Shown here one piece after another: positions 32,765 to 40,866 of a stretch of DNA of 41,102 nt; position 1 is the first letter of the stretch; the number at the start of each line of letters is the position of its first letter. Source of the DNA: Clostridia bacterium (lineage in GTDB: Bacteria > Bacillota > Clostridia > Oscillospirales > CAG-272). The notes beneath the pieces were generated by a model. It had not been told where the DNA came from. It searched no databases and worked only from the letters and a program-made list of their open reading frames with translations. The stretch covers positions 1 to 41,102 of the forward strand of contig JAFTSW010000045.1 of the NCBI GenBank assembly GCA_017467085.1. Direction: 5' to 3'. The position numbers and the translations under genes were made by a program.

Positions 32765-35494
32765 TTACTTCAACAAGTTGGGGTTTGCACCGCAACACTC
32801 CTTGTAGCGTTTTCCGCTGCCGCAGGGGCAGGGGTCGTTTCTGCCCGGCTTCTTTTCTGCCTTGGCAGGGCGCCGACGCTCAGGGGCGGCACCGCCTGCT
32901 CTGGCGGCGGTTTCCTTGGCAACCGCTATGCGGCGCACAGGCTCAGGACGGGGCTCCACGGTCAGAATGCCGCGAGCGGTCTGCTCCTGAATGTTTTCTA
33001 CCATACAGTCGAACATCTGTCCGCCCTGAATGCGATATTCGGTAATGGGGTTTCTCTGGGCGTAGCCGTTCAGACCCACCGAGCCCTTCAAATCGTCCAT
33101 TTCGTCCAAGAACTCCATCCAGTTGCGGTCAACGCTGCGCAAGAGAATGGCGCGCTCCACCTCGCGGAAGCCCTCTTCTCCAAAGAGCGCCTCCTTTTCG
33201 GCAAAGATACGGGCGGTGTCGGCAAGCAGTGCCTCGGCAATATCCTCCTGGCTCTTGGCGGCGTCAATCGCCTCCTCAGAGAGCGTCAGGGTGCCGTTAT
33301 AGTGGGCAAGCAGCCCTTCCATGTTCCAGGTGTCCTTGTCGTCGCCACCCAAAAATTCGGCTACCGTCTGGCGAATGGATGCCTCCAGCATCTTCACCAC
33401 GGTGGGGTGAATGTCCTCACCGCACAGCACCTGCATTCTTTGTCCGTAAATCACCGTGCGCTGCTCGTTCATCACGTTATCGTATTCCAAAACGCGCTTA
33501 CGGATAGAGAAGTTCTGGTCCTCAATATGCTTTTGCGCCGTTTCAATGGAGCCCGAGAGAATGGAGGCGTTAATGGGGGTGGTTTCCTCCAAGCCAAGCC
33601 TCGATACTATGCCCGTGATGCGCTCACTGCCGAACAGACGCATCAAATCGTCCTGCAAGGATAAGAAGAAGCAGGATTCACCGGGGTCACCCTGGCGCCC
33701 CGCACGGCCGCGGAGCTGGTTATCAATGCGGCGGGATTCGTGGCGCTCGGTGCCGAGAATGAACAAACCGCCTGCCGCTTTGACCTTTTCCGCCTCGGGG
33801 GCAATTTCTTCCTTGTATTGCTTATAGAGCTTTTCGTAAAGGGCGCGCGCCTCTAAAAGCGCCTCGTCCTCGGTAACGGAGAAGCCGTTTGCCTCGGCAA
33901 TCAGCGCCTCCTCAATGCCCTCGCGGCGCATAGCCGCCTTTGCCATATAGTCGGCGTTGCCGCCCAGCATAATGTCCGTTCCGCGTCCTGCCATATTGGT
34001 GGAAATGGTAACGGCGCCAAGCTTGCCCGCCTGGGCAATAATCTCCGCCTCGCGCTCGTGATACTTGGCGTTCAGAACGGTGTGGGGAATGCCCAGTCCC
34101 TTCAGACGGGAGGAGAGTAGCTCGGATTTGTCAATAGAAACGGTACCGACCAGAACGGGCTGCCCCTTGGCGTGGCACGCCTTGATTTGCTCGATAATGG
34201 CAAGCTCCTTGCCCCTTGCGGTCTGGAACACCATATCGTTGTGGTCCACACGAATCATCGGACGGTTGGTGGGAACCTCCACCACGTCCAGGGCGTAAAT
34301 TTCCTTGAACTCGTTGTCCTCGGTTAAGGCGGTACCCGTCATACCCGAGAGCTTTTTGTACATACGGAAGTAGTTCTGGAAGGTAATGGTGGCAAGGGTA
34401 CGGGACTCACGCTGAACGTCCACGCCCTCCTTCGCCTCAATGGCCTGGTGCAGACCGTTGTTGTAGCGGCGCCCGGGCATCAAGCGACCCGTAAAGGCGT
34501 CCACAATGATAATTCTGCCGTCCTTAATCACGTAGTCCACGTCGCGCTTCATAATGCCGTGGGCGCGGATGGCTTGGTTGATGTGATGGACTATCTCGTT
34601 GTTTTCGGGGTCGGAAAGGTTGTCAAGCTTGAAGAATGCCTCCGCCTTGGCAATACCGTTCTTGGTTAATACCACCGTCTTTGCCTTTTCGTCTACGATG
34701 TAGTCGGCGGAAACGTCGTCCATATCCTCCTTGCTGTCCGTTTCCTTGATAACCAGCTTTTTCAGCTTGCGGGCAAGCCTTTCCGCCTCGGTGTACAGCT
34801 CCGAGGACTTCTCGCCGCTTCCCGAAATAATCAGAGGGGTTCTTGCCTCGTCAATGAGAATGGAGTCCACCTCGTCCACAATGGCAAAATGATGCCCTCT
34901 TTGCACCATATTTTCCTTGTACAGCGCCATATTGTCACGCAGATAGTCAAAGCCCAGCTCGTTGTTGGTGCCGTAGGTGATGTCGGCGGCGTAGGCGGCT
35001 CTCTTTTCCTCTGGCTTCTGTCCGTGGACGATAAGTCCCGTCTGCAAGCCCAAGAAGGCGTATACCCGTCCCATCTCCTCGCTGTCGCGGCGCGCAAGAT
35101 AATCGTTAACGGTCACGATATGCACACCCTTGCCCGACAGGGCGTTCAGATAAGCAGGCAGGGTGGCAACCAAGGTTTTACCCTCACCCGTCTTCATCTC
35201 GGCAATACGTCCCTGGTGCAGAAGAATACCGCCAAGAAGCTGTACGAAAAAGGGGCGCTTGCCCAGAACACGGGCATCCGCCTCGCGGACGGTGGCAAAC
35301 GCCTCGGGGAGAATATCCTCCTCCGTTTCGCCTGCCAAAAGACGCGCCTTCAGACGCTGGGTTTCGCCCTTCAGCTCCTCGTCCGTCATGCTCTTATATT
35401 GCTCTTCTAAGGCGTCAATGGCTTCGGCAATGGGGCGAATTTTTTTAATCTGCTTTTCGCTGTAGGTGCCGAACAGCTTTTCGAATAAGCCCAT
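32765..35494 (-). CDS. secA: Preprotein translocase ATPase SecA
   Basis: The motor of the Sec pathway, pushing unfolded preproteins through SecYEG. 909 residues, with GLFEKLFGTYSEKQIKK at the N-terminus. Walker A is EMKTGEGKTL (near 101-110) and DEAD-type Walker B is VDEVDSILIDEARTPLIISG (in two short blocks near 210). The second helicase motor carries GRGTDIMLGG and GRAGRQGD. The C-terminal tail ends in the zinc site CPCGSGKRYKECCG, a SecB/lipid-binding feature. AAAGGA precedes the ATG. The promoter is at 35575-35604. Two unknown membrane proteins follow on the same transcript. Confidence 0.98.
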   Translation of the reverse strand: MGLFEKLFGTYSEKQIKKIRPIAEAIDALEEQYKSMTDEELKGETQRLKARLLAGETEEDILPEAFATVREADARVLGKRPFFVQLLGGILLHQGRIAEMKTGEGKTLVATLPAYLNALSGKGVHIVTVNDYLARRDSEEMGRVYAFLGLQTGLIVHGQKPEEKRAAYAADITYGTNNELGFDYLRDNMALYKENMVQRGHHFAIVDEVDSILIDEARTPLIISGSGEKSSELYTEAERLARKLKKLVIKETDSKEDMDDVSADYIVDEKAKTVVLTKNGIAKAEAFFKLDNLSDPENNEIVHHINQAIRAHGIMKRDVDYVIKDGRIIIVDAFTGRLMPGRRYNNGLHQAIEAKEGVDVQRESRTLATITFQNYFRMYKKLSGMTGTALTEDNEFKEIYALDVVEVPTNRPMIRVDHNDMVFQTARGKELAIIEQIKACHAKGQPVLVGTVSIDKSELLSSRLKGLGIPHTVLNAKYHEREAEIIAQAGKLGAVTISTNMAGRGTDIMLGGNADYMAKAAMRREGIEEALIAEANGFSVTEDEALLEARALYEKLYKQYKEEIAPEAEKVKAAGGLFILGTERHESRRIDNQLRGRAGRQGDPGESCFFLSLQDDLMRLFGSERITGIVSRLGLEETTPINASILSGSIETAQKHIEDQNFSIRKRVLEYDNVMNEQRTVIYGQRMQVLCGEDIHPTVVKMLEASIRQTVAEFLGGDDKDTWNMEGLLAHYNGTLTLSEEAIDAAKSQEDIAEALLADTARIFAEKEALFGEEGFREVERAILLRSVDRNWMEFLDEMDDLKGSVGLNGYAQRNPITEYRIQGGQMFDCMVENIQEQTARGILTVEPRPEPVRRIAVAKETAARAGGAAPERRRPAKAEKKPGRNDPCPCGSGKRYKECCGANPNLLK

Positions 35495-35574
35495 ATTTCA
35501 TCCTTTCCCAAGGGGCAAGCCCCTTTGTTGGCGCATCTGCCGCAGCAGTCGCGCGTATTTTATATATCTTATAA

Positions 35575-35604
35575 AGTATACCATATCTATACGGTGTAAT
35601 GCAA
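35575..35604 (-). promoter_or_regulatory. Promoter of secA
   Basis: On the minus strand, TTGCAT (35604-35599), an 18-base spacer and TATACT (35580-35575). Confidence 0.6.
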
Positions 35605-35646
35605 CCGTTTTTTTGTCGGAATAATGTGTCTATTTTGAAAATTCTT

Positions 35647-36363
35647 TCAGTTGCTCTTTCCTTGGCGCAGTAAATCCTTGATAGCCTCCCCTGCCATCAT
35701 CAGTCCCATAGCCGAGGGAACAAAGCTGCAGGAGCCAAGCCCTGCCTTGCCCGTATCCCTTTGGGGAGAAGGAACGGGCTCCTCCTCGGAGTATACCACC
35801 TTCAGCCCCTTTACCCCCGCTTTGCGCAGGGAGGTACGCATCAGCCGCGCCAAGGGGCAAACCTTGGTCTTGTAAATGTCTGCCACCCGAAAGGCGGTGG
35901 GGTCGGTTTTGTTGGCGGCGCCCATTGCGGAAATCAAGGGAATACCTATTTTGTCCGCCAAAACGGCAAGCGCCACCTTGACGCTGACGGTGTCTACCGC
36001 ATCCAGCAAATAATCGTAAGAGGAAAAATCCATTTCCTCCACCAGAGCAGGGGTCAGAAACAGGGTGTGTGCCTCAACGGACAGGGTGGGGTCAAGGGCA
36101 AGTATATGCGCCCTTGCCGCCTCTACCTTGGGCATACCCAGCGTGGAGGGCATCGCGTAAAGCTGGCGGTTGAGGTTGCTTTCCGCATACACGTCCCCGT
36201 CAAACAGGGCTAAATGTCCAACCCCCATACGGGCAAGCGCCTCGGTGGCGTAGGAGCCAACGCCCCCGAGCCCGAATACGGCAACACGGGCGTTCTTCAA
36301 AACGGACGAGGCGCCCTCGCCAAACAAAAGCTCGCTTCTTTGGTGCCTTTGATTTTCAGTCAT
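35647..36363 (-). CDS. tcdA: tRNA threonylcarbamoyladenosine dehydratase (ThiF/E1 family)
   Basis: An E1-like ATP-dependent enzyme that dehydrates t6A37 of tRNA to the cyclic ct6A form. 238 residues. QRSELLFGEGASSVLKNARV leads into the adenylate-binding VFGLGGVGSYATEALARMG (near 30) and LFDGDVYAESNLNRQLY; the C-terminal VPSAMGLMMAGEAIKDLL closes the fold. The family cysteines are few, so MoeB/ThiF activity is less likely. AAGGAAG before the ATG at 36363 fixes the start; the frame is open to 36501 without a ribosome binding site. I see no clear promoter. Confidence 0.92.
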   Translation of the reverse strand: MTENQRHQRSELLFGEGASSVLKNARVAVFGLGGVGSYATEALARMGVGHLALFDGDVYAESNLNRQLYAMPSTLGMPKVEAARAHILALDPTLSVEAHTLFLTPALVEEMDFSSYDYLLDAVDTVSVKVALAVLADKIGIPLISAMGAANKTDPTAFRVADIYKTKVCPLARLMRTSLRKAGVKGLKVVYSEEEPVPSPQRDTGKAGLGSCSFVPSAMGLMMAGEAIKDLLRQGKSN

Positions 36364-36879
36364 ATCGTCTTCCTTTTCGTATTCTGCCGAGAAAAACGGC
36401 TGGACTTTTGCCGCCCTTGAGGCTGTTTTTGGAAAATGCTGGAAATTATCCATTTTCGGATAGCGCCAAAAAGCGCAGAAAATGGCAAAAAGCCTTGTCA
36501 AGGGGGTAAAACGTAGAAAATTGATTTTTTGGAAAAAAACTTTTCAACGGCGATTTTTTTGGAAAATGTGGAAAACTCTTGGGGAAAACCTCGGCGAAAG
36601 ACAAGGTTTTGCAAGGGTCGCAGGGAGTTTTCCACAGAGTTTTCCACATTTTCAACAGGCAAAAGGGAAATTTTTTGGGAAAACTACTTTTTGTGCGTTT
36701 TGCACAAGTTTTCCATTTAATGCCATTAAAGTGGAAAAAAGAGGCAATTTTTTTGGAGGAAAAAATCGGTTTTTTTCATCCGTTTTTGGAAAAATCGGGG
36801 AAGAAGTCGCCCTCCCATCTCCCCCTGTCGAGGGCAGAGATGAGAGGATAAAAAACGGAAGAAAAATCAAGGGAGAAGA
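36364..36879. other. Non-coding gap with a DnaA-box-like cluster
   Basis: 516 bases without a credible gene. Four exact matches to TTWTNCACA occur: minus strand 36575-36567, plus strand 36628-36636, 36640-36648 and 36698-36706. One-mismatch sites lie at 36649-36657 (TTTTCAACA) and, minus strand, 36738-36730. Runs of the form T5-GGAAAA recur at about 36425, 36525, 36555, 36670, 36750 and 36783. The region is AT-rich. DnaA itself is not in the window. Confidence 0.55.
36809..36842. repeat. Pseudoknot-shaped complementary arms
   Basis: GCCCTC (36809-36814) pairs with GAGGGC (36830-36835). CATCTC inside that loop (36816-36821) pairs with GAGATG just after it (36837-36842). The two six-base stems interlock as an H-type pseudoknot. 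It lies downstream of the ygiQ stop; chance is possible. Confidence 0.3.
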
Positions 36880-38919
36880 TTATTTCTTTTTCCCACGGGG
36901 CTTTTTCGCCACCGCCCAGCCCTGGGGCTTGGGGGCGGGAGCGGACGCCCTTTTCCGAGGAAAGGAGGCAGACTCCTTGCTCTTGGCGGGCTCCGTCTTG
37001 CTCCTTTGGGGCTTGACCCTGGCTTCCTTTCCCTCGCGGCGGCTTTTGTCGGGAATATACTGACCGCCAAAGGGGCTCTTGCCCGTGCTTCGACGGGGGG
37101 CGACGGGGGCGCTCTTGCCCCCTGCGCTGACAAGACAGCCCTTGCCGCTGCCGATTAAATCCTCGCGGTGGGCAAAGCGGAGCGCCTCACGGACCAAGTG
37201 GGCGTTCTCGGGCTTGGCGTATTGCAATAGCGCCCGCTGCATCTGCTTTTCCTTGTAGTCACGGGTCACGTATATGCTTTCTCCCGTCAAGGGGTTGATG
37301 CCCGTGTAATAGGCAACGGTGGAAACGGTGCCGGGGGTGGGGTAAAAGTCCTGCACCTGCTCAGGGGCGTAGCCGTATTTTTTCAGCCAGAGCGCTAACT
37401 CAATGGCATCGTTCATCGTGGAGCCCGGGTGGCTGGACATCAGATAGGGCACCAGATACTGCTCCAAGCCGTATTCGGCGGATAGGGCAAAATATTTGCG
37501 GCGAAATTCCTCATAAACGGCAATATTGGGCTTGCCCATAGCGGAAAGTACCCCTGCCGCGCAATGCTCAGGCGCCACCTTCAGCTGACCGCTGACGTGA
37601 CGGGAAACCAGCTGACGGAAAAAGGTATCGTCCTTGTCCGCCAGGAGATAGTCAAAGCGAATGCCCGAGCGGATAAAGACCTTCTTAATACCGGGAAGCG
37701 CCTCGATTTGTCGGAGCATATCGGCATATTCCTTGTGGCTTACCTCAAGCTGAGGACAGGGCTTGGGGGCTAAGCACTTGCGGTTGGCGCAAACCCCTGC
37801 CTCCTTCTGCTTCTGGCAGGAGGGGCGGCGGAAATTGGCGGTAGGACCGCCCACGTCGTGAATATAGCCCTTGAAGTCGGGCATTTTGGTGATTTTTTCA
37901 GCCTCTGCCAACACGCTTGCCACGCTACGGGAGCGCACCTCGCGCCCCTGGTGAAAGGCGATGGCGCAGAAATTGCAGGCGCCAAAGCAGCCGCGGTTGT
38001 GGGTGATGGAAAATTTCACCTCGGCAATGGCAGGCACGCCCCCGTCCTTCTCGTACATCGGGTGGTAGGTACGGGCGTAGGGAAGGGCGTAGACGGCGTC
38101 AAGCTCCTCCTCGGTCAAGGGGGGCATAGGGGGATTCTGCACCAGCATCTTGTCCCCGTAGTATTCGATAACCGCCTTTCCTCTGACCGAGTCGGTGTTG
38201 CGGTATTGCAGGGCGAAGCACTTGGCGTATAGCGCCTTGTCCTCCTTGATTTCATCGTAATTGTAGGTTTCAATGGCGTCAAAGGGAATCTTATCCCCTC
38301 GCTTGGCAAGATAGACCGAGCCCCGCACGTCACGGATTTTCTTCACGGGCACGCCCTTGTCCAGCAGGTGGGCAATACGGCGCAGAATGTTCTCGCCCAT
38401 ACCGTAGGTTAAAATGTCCGCGCGGCTGTCTACCAACACGGAGCGCCGCATACGGTCATCCCAATAATCGTAGTGGGCAAAGCGGCGCAGGGAAGCCTCC
38501 AGTCCCCCGATGATAATGGGCACGTCCCCGTACGCCTCGCGGATGCGGTTGCAGTACACGATAACGGCGCGGTTGGGGCGAAGCCCTGCCTTGCCGCCGG
38601 GAGAATAATAATCGTCCCCCCGACGCTTTTTGGAAACGGTATAGTGGGCCACCATAGAGTCCACGTTGCCTCCCGACACCAAAAAGCCCAGTCGGGGGCG
38701 CCCGAAGCGGCGGAAATCCTCTGCCGAGCGAAAGTCGGGCTGGGGTAAAATGGCAACGCGGAAGCCCTCCGCCTCTAATACGCGGGAAATGATGGCGGCG
38801 CCAAAGGAGGGATGGTCCACGTAGGCGTCCCCCGTGACGTAGACGAAGTCAACGGAGTCCCAGCCCCGTTCCTTCAAATCCTCACGGGACACGGGCAAAA
38901 AGGCAGGTGCGGCTTTCAT
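36880..38919 (-). CDS. YgiQ-family radical SAM protein
   Basis: A 679-residue YgiQ-type radical S-adenosylmethionine enzyme of unknown reaction. An N-terminal domain (YVTGDAYVDHPSFGAAIISR, GGLEASLRRFAHYDYWDDR) precedes the iron-sulfur motif CFGACNFC. PDFKGYIHDVGGPTANF, then CPQLEVSHKEY and VKKFYIRSGIRFDY-like barrel segments follow, and NPLTGESIYVTRDYKEK is near the C-terminus. The last 60 residues are a basic, low-complexity tail (KSRREGKEARVKPQRSK). The frame is open to 39003, but AAAGGA before the ATG at 38919 sets the start. A 16-base palindrome abuts the ribosome binding site. Downstream is the DnaA-box gap. Confidence 0.9.
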   Translation of the reverse strand: MKAAPAFLPVSREDLKERGWDSVDFVYVTGDAYVDHPSFGAAIISRVLEAEGFRVAILPQPDFRSAEDFRRFGRPRLGFLVSGGNVDSMVAHYTVSKKRRGDDYYSPGGKAGLRPNRAVIVYCNRIREAYGDVPIIIGGLEASLRRFAHYDYWDDRMRRSVLVDSRADILTYGMGENILRRIAHLLDKGVPVKKIRDVRGSVYLAKRGDKIPFDAIETYNYDEIKEDKALYAKCFALQYRNTDSVRGKAVIEYYGDKMLVQNPPMPPLTEEELDAVYALPYARTYHPMYEKDGGVPAIAEVKFSITHNRGCFGACNFCAIAFHQGREVRSRSVASVLAEAEKITKMPDFKGYIHDVGGPTANFRRPSCQKQKEAGVCANRKCLAPKPCPQLEVSHKEYADMLRQIEALPGIKKVFIRSGIRFDYLLADKDDTFFRQLVSRHVSGQLKVAPEHCAAGVLSAMGKPNIAVYEEFRRKYFALSAEYGLEQYLVPYLMSSHPGSTMNDAIELALWLKKYGYAPEQVQDFYPTPGTVSTVAYYTGINPLTGESIYVTRDYKEKQMQRALLQYAKPENAHLVREALRFAHREDLIGSGKGCLVSAGGKSAPVAPRRSTGKSPFGGQYIPDKSRREGKEARVKPQRSKTEPAKSKESASFPRKRASAPAPKPQGWAVAKKPRGKKK

Positions 38920-38932
38920 AGTAATCCTTTCC

Positions 38933-38948
38933 TCCGCAACGTTGCGGA
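38933..38948. promoter_or_regulatory. Palindrome TCCGCAACGTTGCGGA before ygiQ
   Basis: A perfect 16-base palindrome whose minus-strand 3' end touches the ygiQ ribosome binding site (GGAGGAAAGGA). It could be an operator, or an RNA hairpin controlling translation. A second hairpin, GCCCGTTT/AAACGGGC (38957-38964 with 38971-38978), lies just upstream on the transcript. Confidence 0.45.
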
Positions 38949-38987
38949 AACGGTGTGCCCGTTTTTCGTCAAACGGGCGAAAATAGG

Positions 38988-39018
38988 AAAAAGTTGCGCG
39001 CAAGGGCGCAACTTTTTT
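38988..39018 (-). terminator. Terminator of hisS
   Basis: A 12-base-pair stem (38988-38999 with 39006-39017) with A and T runs on both sides, so the minus-strand RNA ends in U residues. It separates the mrnC-hisS operon from ygiQ. Confidence 0.88.
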
Positions 39019-39022
39019 GCGG

Positions 39023-40264
39023 TTATTCCAGGGAGAAGGCGTGAATATCCACCTCGGTCTGCTCCGAGGTCGCCATATTGCGAAGGTTTGCCTTGCCCGT
39101 TTCTATCTCGTTGTCACCGATAATCAGGGTGTAGGCGGCGCCGATTTTGTCGGCGTACTTCATTTGCGCCTTTAGGCTTCTGCCAACCAGGTCGCATTCG
39201 GCGTATACCCCCTCGCGGCGCAGTCTTTCCACGATGGAGAGCGCCTCTGTTGCGGCAGCCTCGCCCAAGGACGCCACGTAGAGCCGCGGCTTTACGGGGG
39301 CAACGGGGTCAATGCCGTGCTGCTTTAAGGCAAGAATCAAACGGGTCAGACCCATACCGAAGCCGATGCCCGACAGGTCAGGGCCGCCAAGAGAGGCAAC
39401 CAAGCCGTCATAGCGGCCGCCGCCGCAAACGGTGCTTTGGGCGCCGATGCCCTCGGCAACGAATTCAAATACCGTGCCCGTGTAGTAGTCAAGACCCCGC
39501 ACGATGGAGGAGTCCACCACGTAGGGAATACCCATTGCGTCAAGGCTACGGCGAAGGGCGTCAAAGCGCTTGGCGCAGGCCTCGCAAAGAGAGCCAACCG
39601 TCTTGGGTGCCGCCTCGGCAATGGTAGCGCAGGTGGGCACCTTGCAGTCCAGAAGCCGTAAGGGGTTCCGCGCAAAGCGCTCCCGACAGGTTTCGCAAAG
39701 AGAGGGTAGCTTGTCCCCGAAATAATCGGTCAGCGCCTTCTTGTAGGTGGGGCGGCACTCGGCACAGCCGATGGAGTTGATATGCAGGGTCACGTAGCTA
39801 TCCAGACCCAGGCGGCGCAAAACCGCATAGGCAAGGGAAATAACCGTGGCGTCCGCGGATGCCGTTTCGGCGCCGAACATTTCCACGCCGAATTGGAAGA
39901 ACTCTCTGGTTCTGCCTGCCTGGGGCTTCTCGTGACGGAAGCAGCTCATAATATAGTAGTATTTCTGGGGCATAGCATCGCCGTACTTGCCGTTTTCAAT
40001 CAGGGCGCGCACGGTGCCTGCCGTTCCCTCGGGGCGCAGGGAGATGCTGTCATCGCCGTCCATAAAGGTATACATTTCCTTCTGCACCACGTCGGTGGTG
40101 TTGCCCACGCCGCGGACGAACAGCTCCGTCAGCTCGAAGGTGGGAAGGCGAATTTCGCCAAAGCCGCATTTCTCGGCTTCCTCGCGCATAATGCCCTCAA
40201 TGTAGCGGAATAAGGGGGTTTCGTCGGGAAGAATGTCCATCGTTCCCTTGATTTTCTGAATCAT
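39023..40264 (-). CDS. hisS: Histidyl-tRNA synthetase
   Basis: A class II aminoacyl-tRNA synthetase charging tRNA-His. 413 residues, normal length. Motif 1 lies around GTMDILPDETPLFRYIE. Motif 2 is FRHEKPQAGRTREFFQFG (near 115), the histidine-specific SIVRGLDYYTGTVFE is near 262, and motif 3 is GIGFGMGLTRL (near 303). The last 90 residues are the anticodon-binding domain. AGAAAGG precedes the ATG. The start is 28 bases after the mrnC stop, so the two form an operon. Confidence 0.98.
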   Translation of the reverse strand: MIQKIKGTMDILPDETPLFRYIEGIMREEAEKCGFGEIRLPTFELTELFVRGVGNTTDVVQKEMYTFMDGDDSISLRPEGTAGTVRALIENGKYGDAMPQKYYYIMSCFRHEKPQAGRTREFFQFGVEMFGAETASADATVISLAYAVLRRLGLDSYVTLHINSIGCAECRPTYKKALTDYFGDKLPSLCETCRERFARNPLRLLDCKVPTCATIAEAAPKTVGSLCEACAKRFDALRRSLDAMGIPYVVDSSIVRGLDYYTGTVFEFVAEGIGAQSTVCGGGRYDGLVASLGGPDLSGIGFGMGLTRLILALKQHGIDPVAPVKPRLYVASLGEAAATEALSIVERLRREGVYAECDLVGRSLKAQMKYADKIGAAYTLIIGDNEIETGKANLRNMATSEQTEVDIHAFSLE

Positions 40265-40292
40265 AGTCTTGCCTTTCTTTCTTTATACGGTT

Positions 40293-40706
40293 TTATAAGG
40301 TTTCCGTCAGCTTCTCGAAGGCGCCTGTATGGGTTGCCTCCAAAAGCGCGTCTAAGCGCGTCCTGTCGCCTATATAGTGCAAGGCGCCCAGCACCGCCTC
40401 AAAGCCCGTAGCGGCACGGTAGGCGCCGCCCTTGGCGTGCTTGGGGCCGTGCAGTCCCTTGTGGTTGTAGGCGCGTCGGCGCACGTCCTCCTCCCATTCC
40501 GTTAAAAGAGGAAGCATCGCCTCTGCTCGCTCTGCCTGCGCCTCTGCGGTGACGAAGGAAAGGGAGAGTCGGTTCAAATCGCCCGCGTGGGAAATGCCTG
40601 CCGACACCAGCCGCTGTCGCACGTAAAGGGAGTATACGGCGTCGCCTAAATACGCCAACGCCATCACGGAGGGAAGGGAAGGATGGCTTTCTTGCTTTTT
40701 GTCCAT
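40293..40706 (-). CDS. mrnC: Mini-ribonuclease III
   Basis: 137 residues: a stand-alone RNase III catalytic domain lacking the double-strand RNA-binding domain. In Firmicutes it trims 23S rRNA precursors. The signature LAYLGDAVYSLYVRQRL carries the catalytic acidic pair, and GAYRAATGFEAVLGALHYIGD is the second conserved block. The start is decided by the promoter: the perfect -10 box ends four bases before an upstream ATG (40751), which therefore lies at or before the RNA start. The ATG at 40706 has AAAGGCGG five bases upstream. The gene leads the mrnC-hisS operon. Confidence 0.93.
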   Translation of the reverse strand: MDKKQESHPSLPSVMALAYLGDAVYSLYVRQRLVSAGISHAGDLNRLSLSFVTAEAQAERAEAMLPLLTEWEEDVRRRAYNHKGLHGPKHAKGGAYRAATGFEAVLGALHYIGDRTRLDALLEATHTGAFEKLTETL

Positions 40707-40753
40707 AAAAACCGCCTTTTTTAGCTTTCGGTAGATATGCTTATCAATCATAT

Positions 40754-40782
40754 ATTATAATAGAAAAAGCCGCCTTTGTCAA
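40754..40782 (-). promoter_or_regulatory. Perfect consensus promoter of mrnC-hisS
   Basis: On the minus strand, TTGACA (40782-40777), a 17-base spacer and TATAAT (40759-40754). Confidence 0.85.
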
Positions 40783-40835
40783 GGGCGTAAGCCCCCAAAG
40801 CCACCCGATATTTTTGAAATTGAGGCGATTTGAAA

Positions 40836-40866
40836 AAAACAGGGGATTTTCTCCCCGTTTTTTGGG
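40836..40866. terminator. Terminator-like hairpin beside the IS30 element
   Basis: AAAC-A-GGGGA pairs with TCCCC-GTTT around a short loop (about 40838-40860), with an A run before and a T run after. It probably insulates mrnC from the insertion element. Confidence 0.6.

Noticed and set aside
36364..36879. Chromosomal replication origin oriC
   Set aside because: DnaA boxes are present, but none of dnaA, dnaN, rpmH or parAB is near, and mnmG is 18 kb away without its usual partners. It is kept only as a box cluster.
36482..37063. A 193-codon plus-strand frame over the DnaA-box gap
   Set aside because: Its composition is repeat-driven (FPHF, GKTS), there is no ribosome binding site, and it enters ygiQ antisense.
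40570..40590. tRNA T-arm-like GGTTCAAATCGCC
   Set aside because: It lies within the mrnC coding sequence and no cloverleaf surrounds it.
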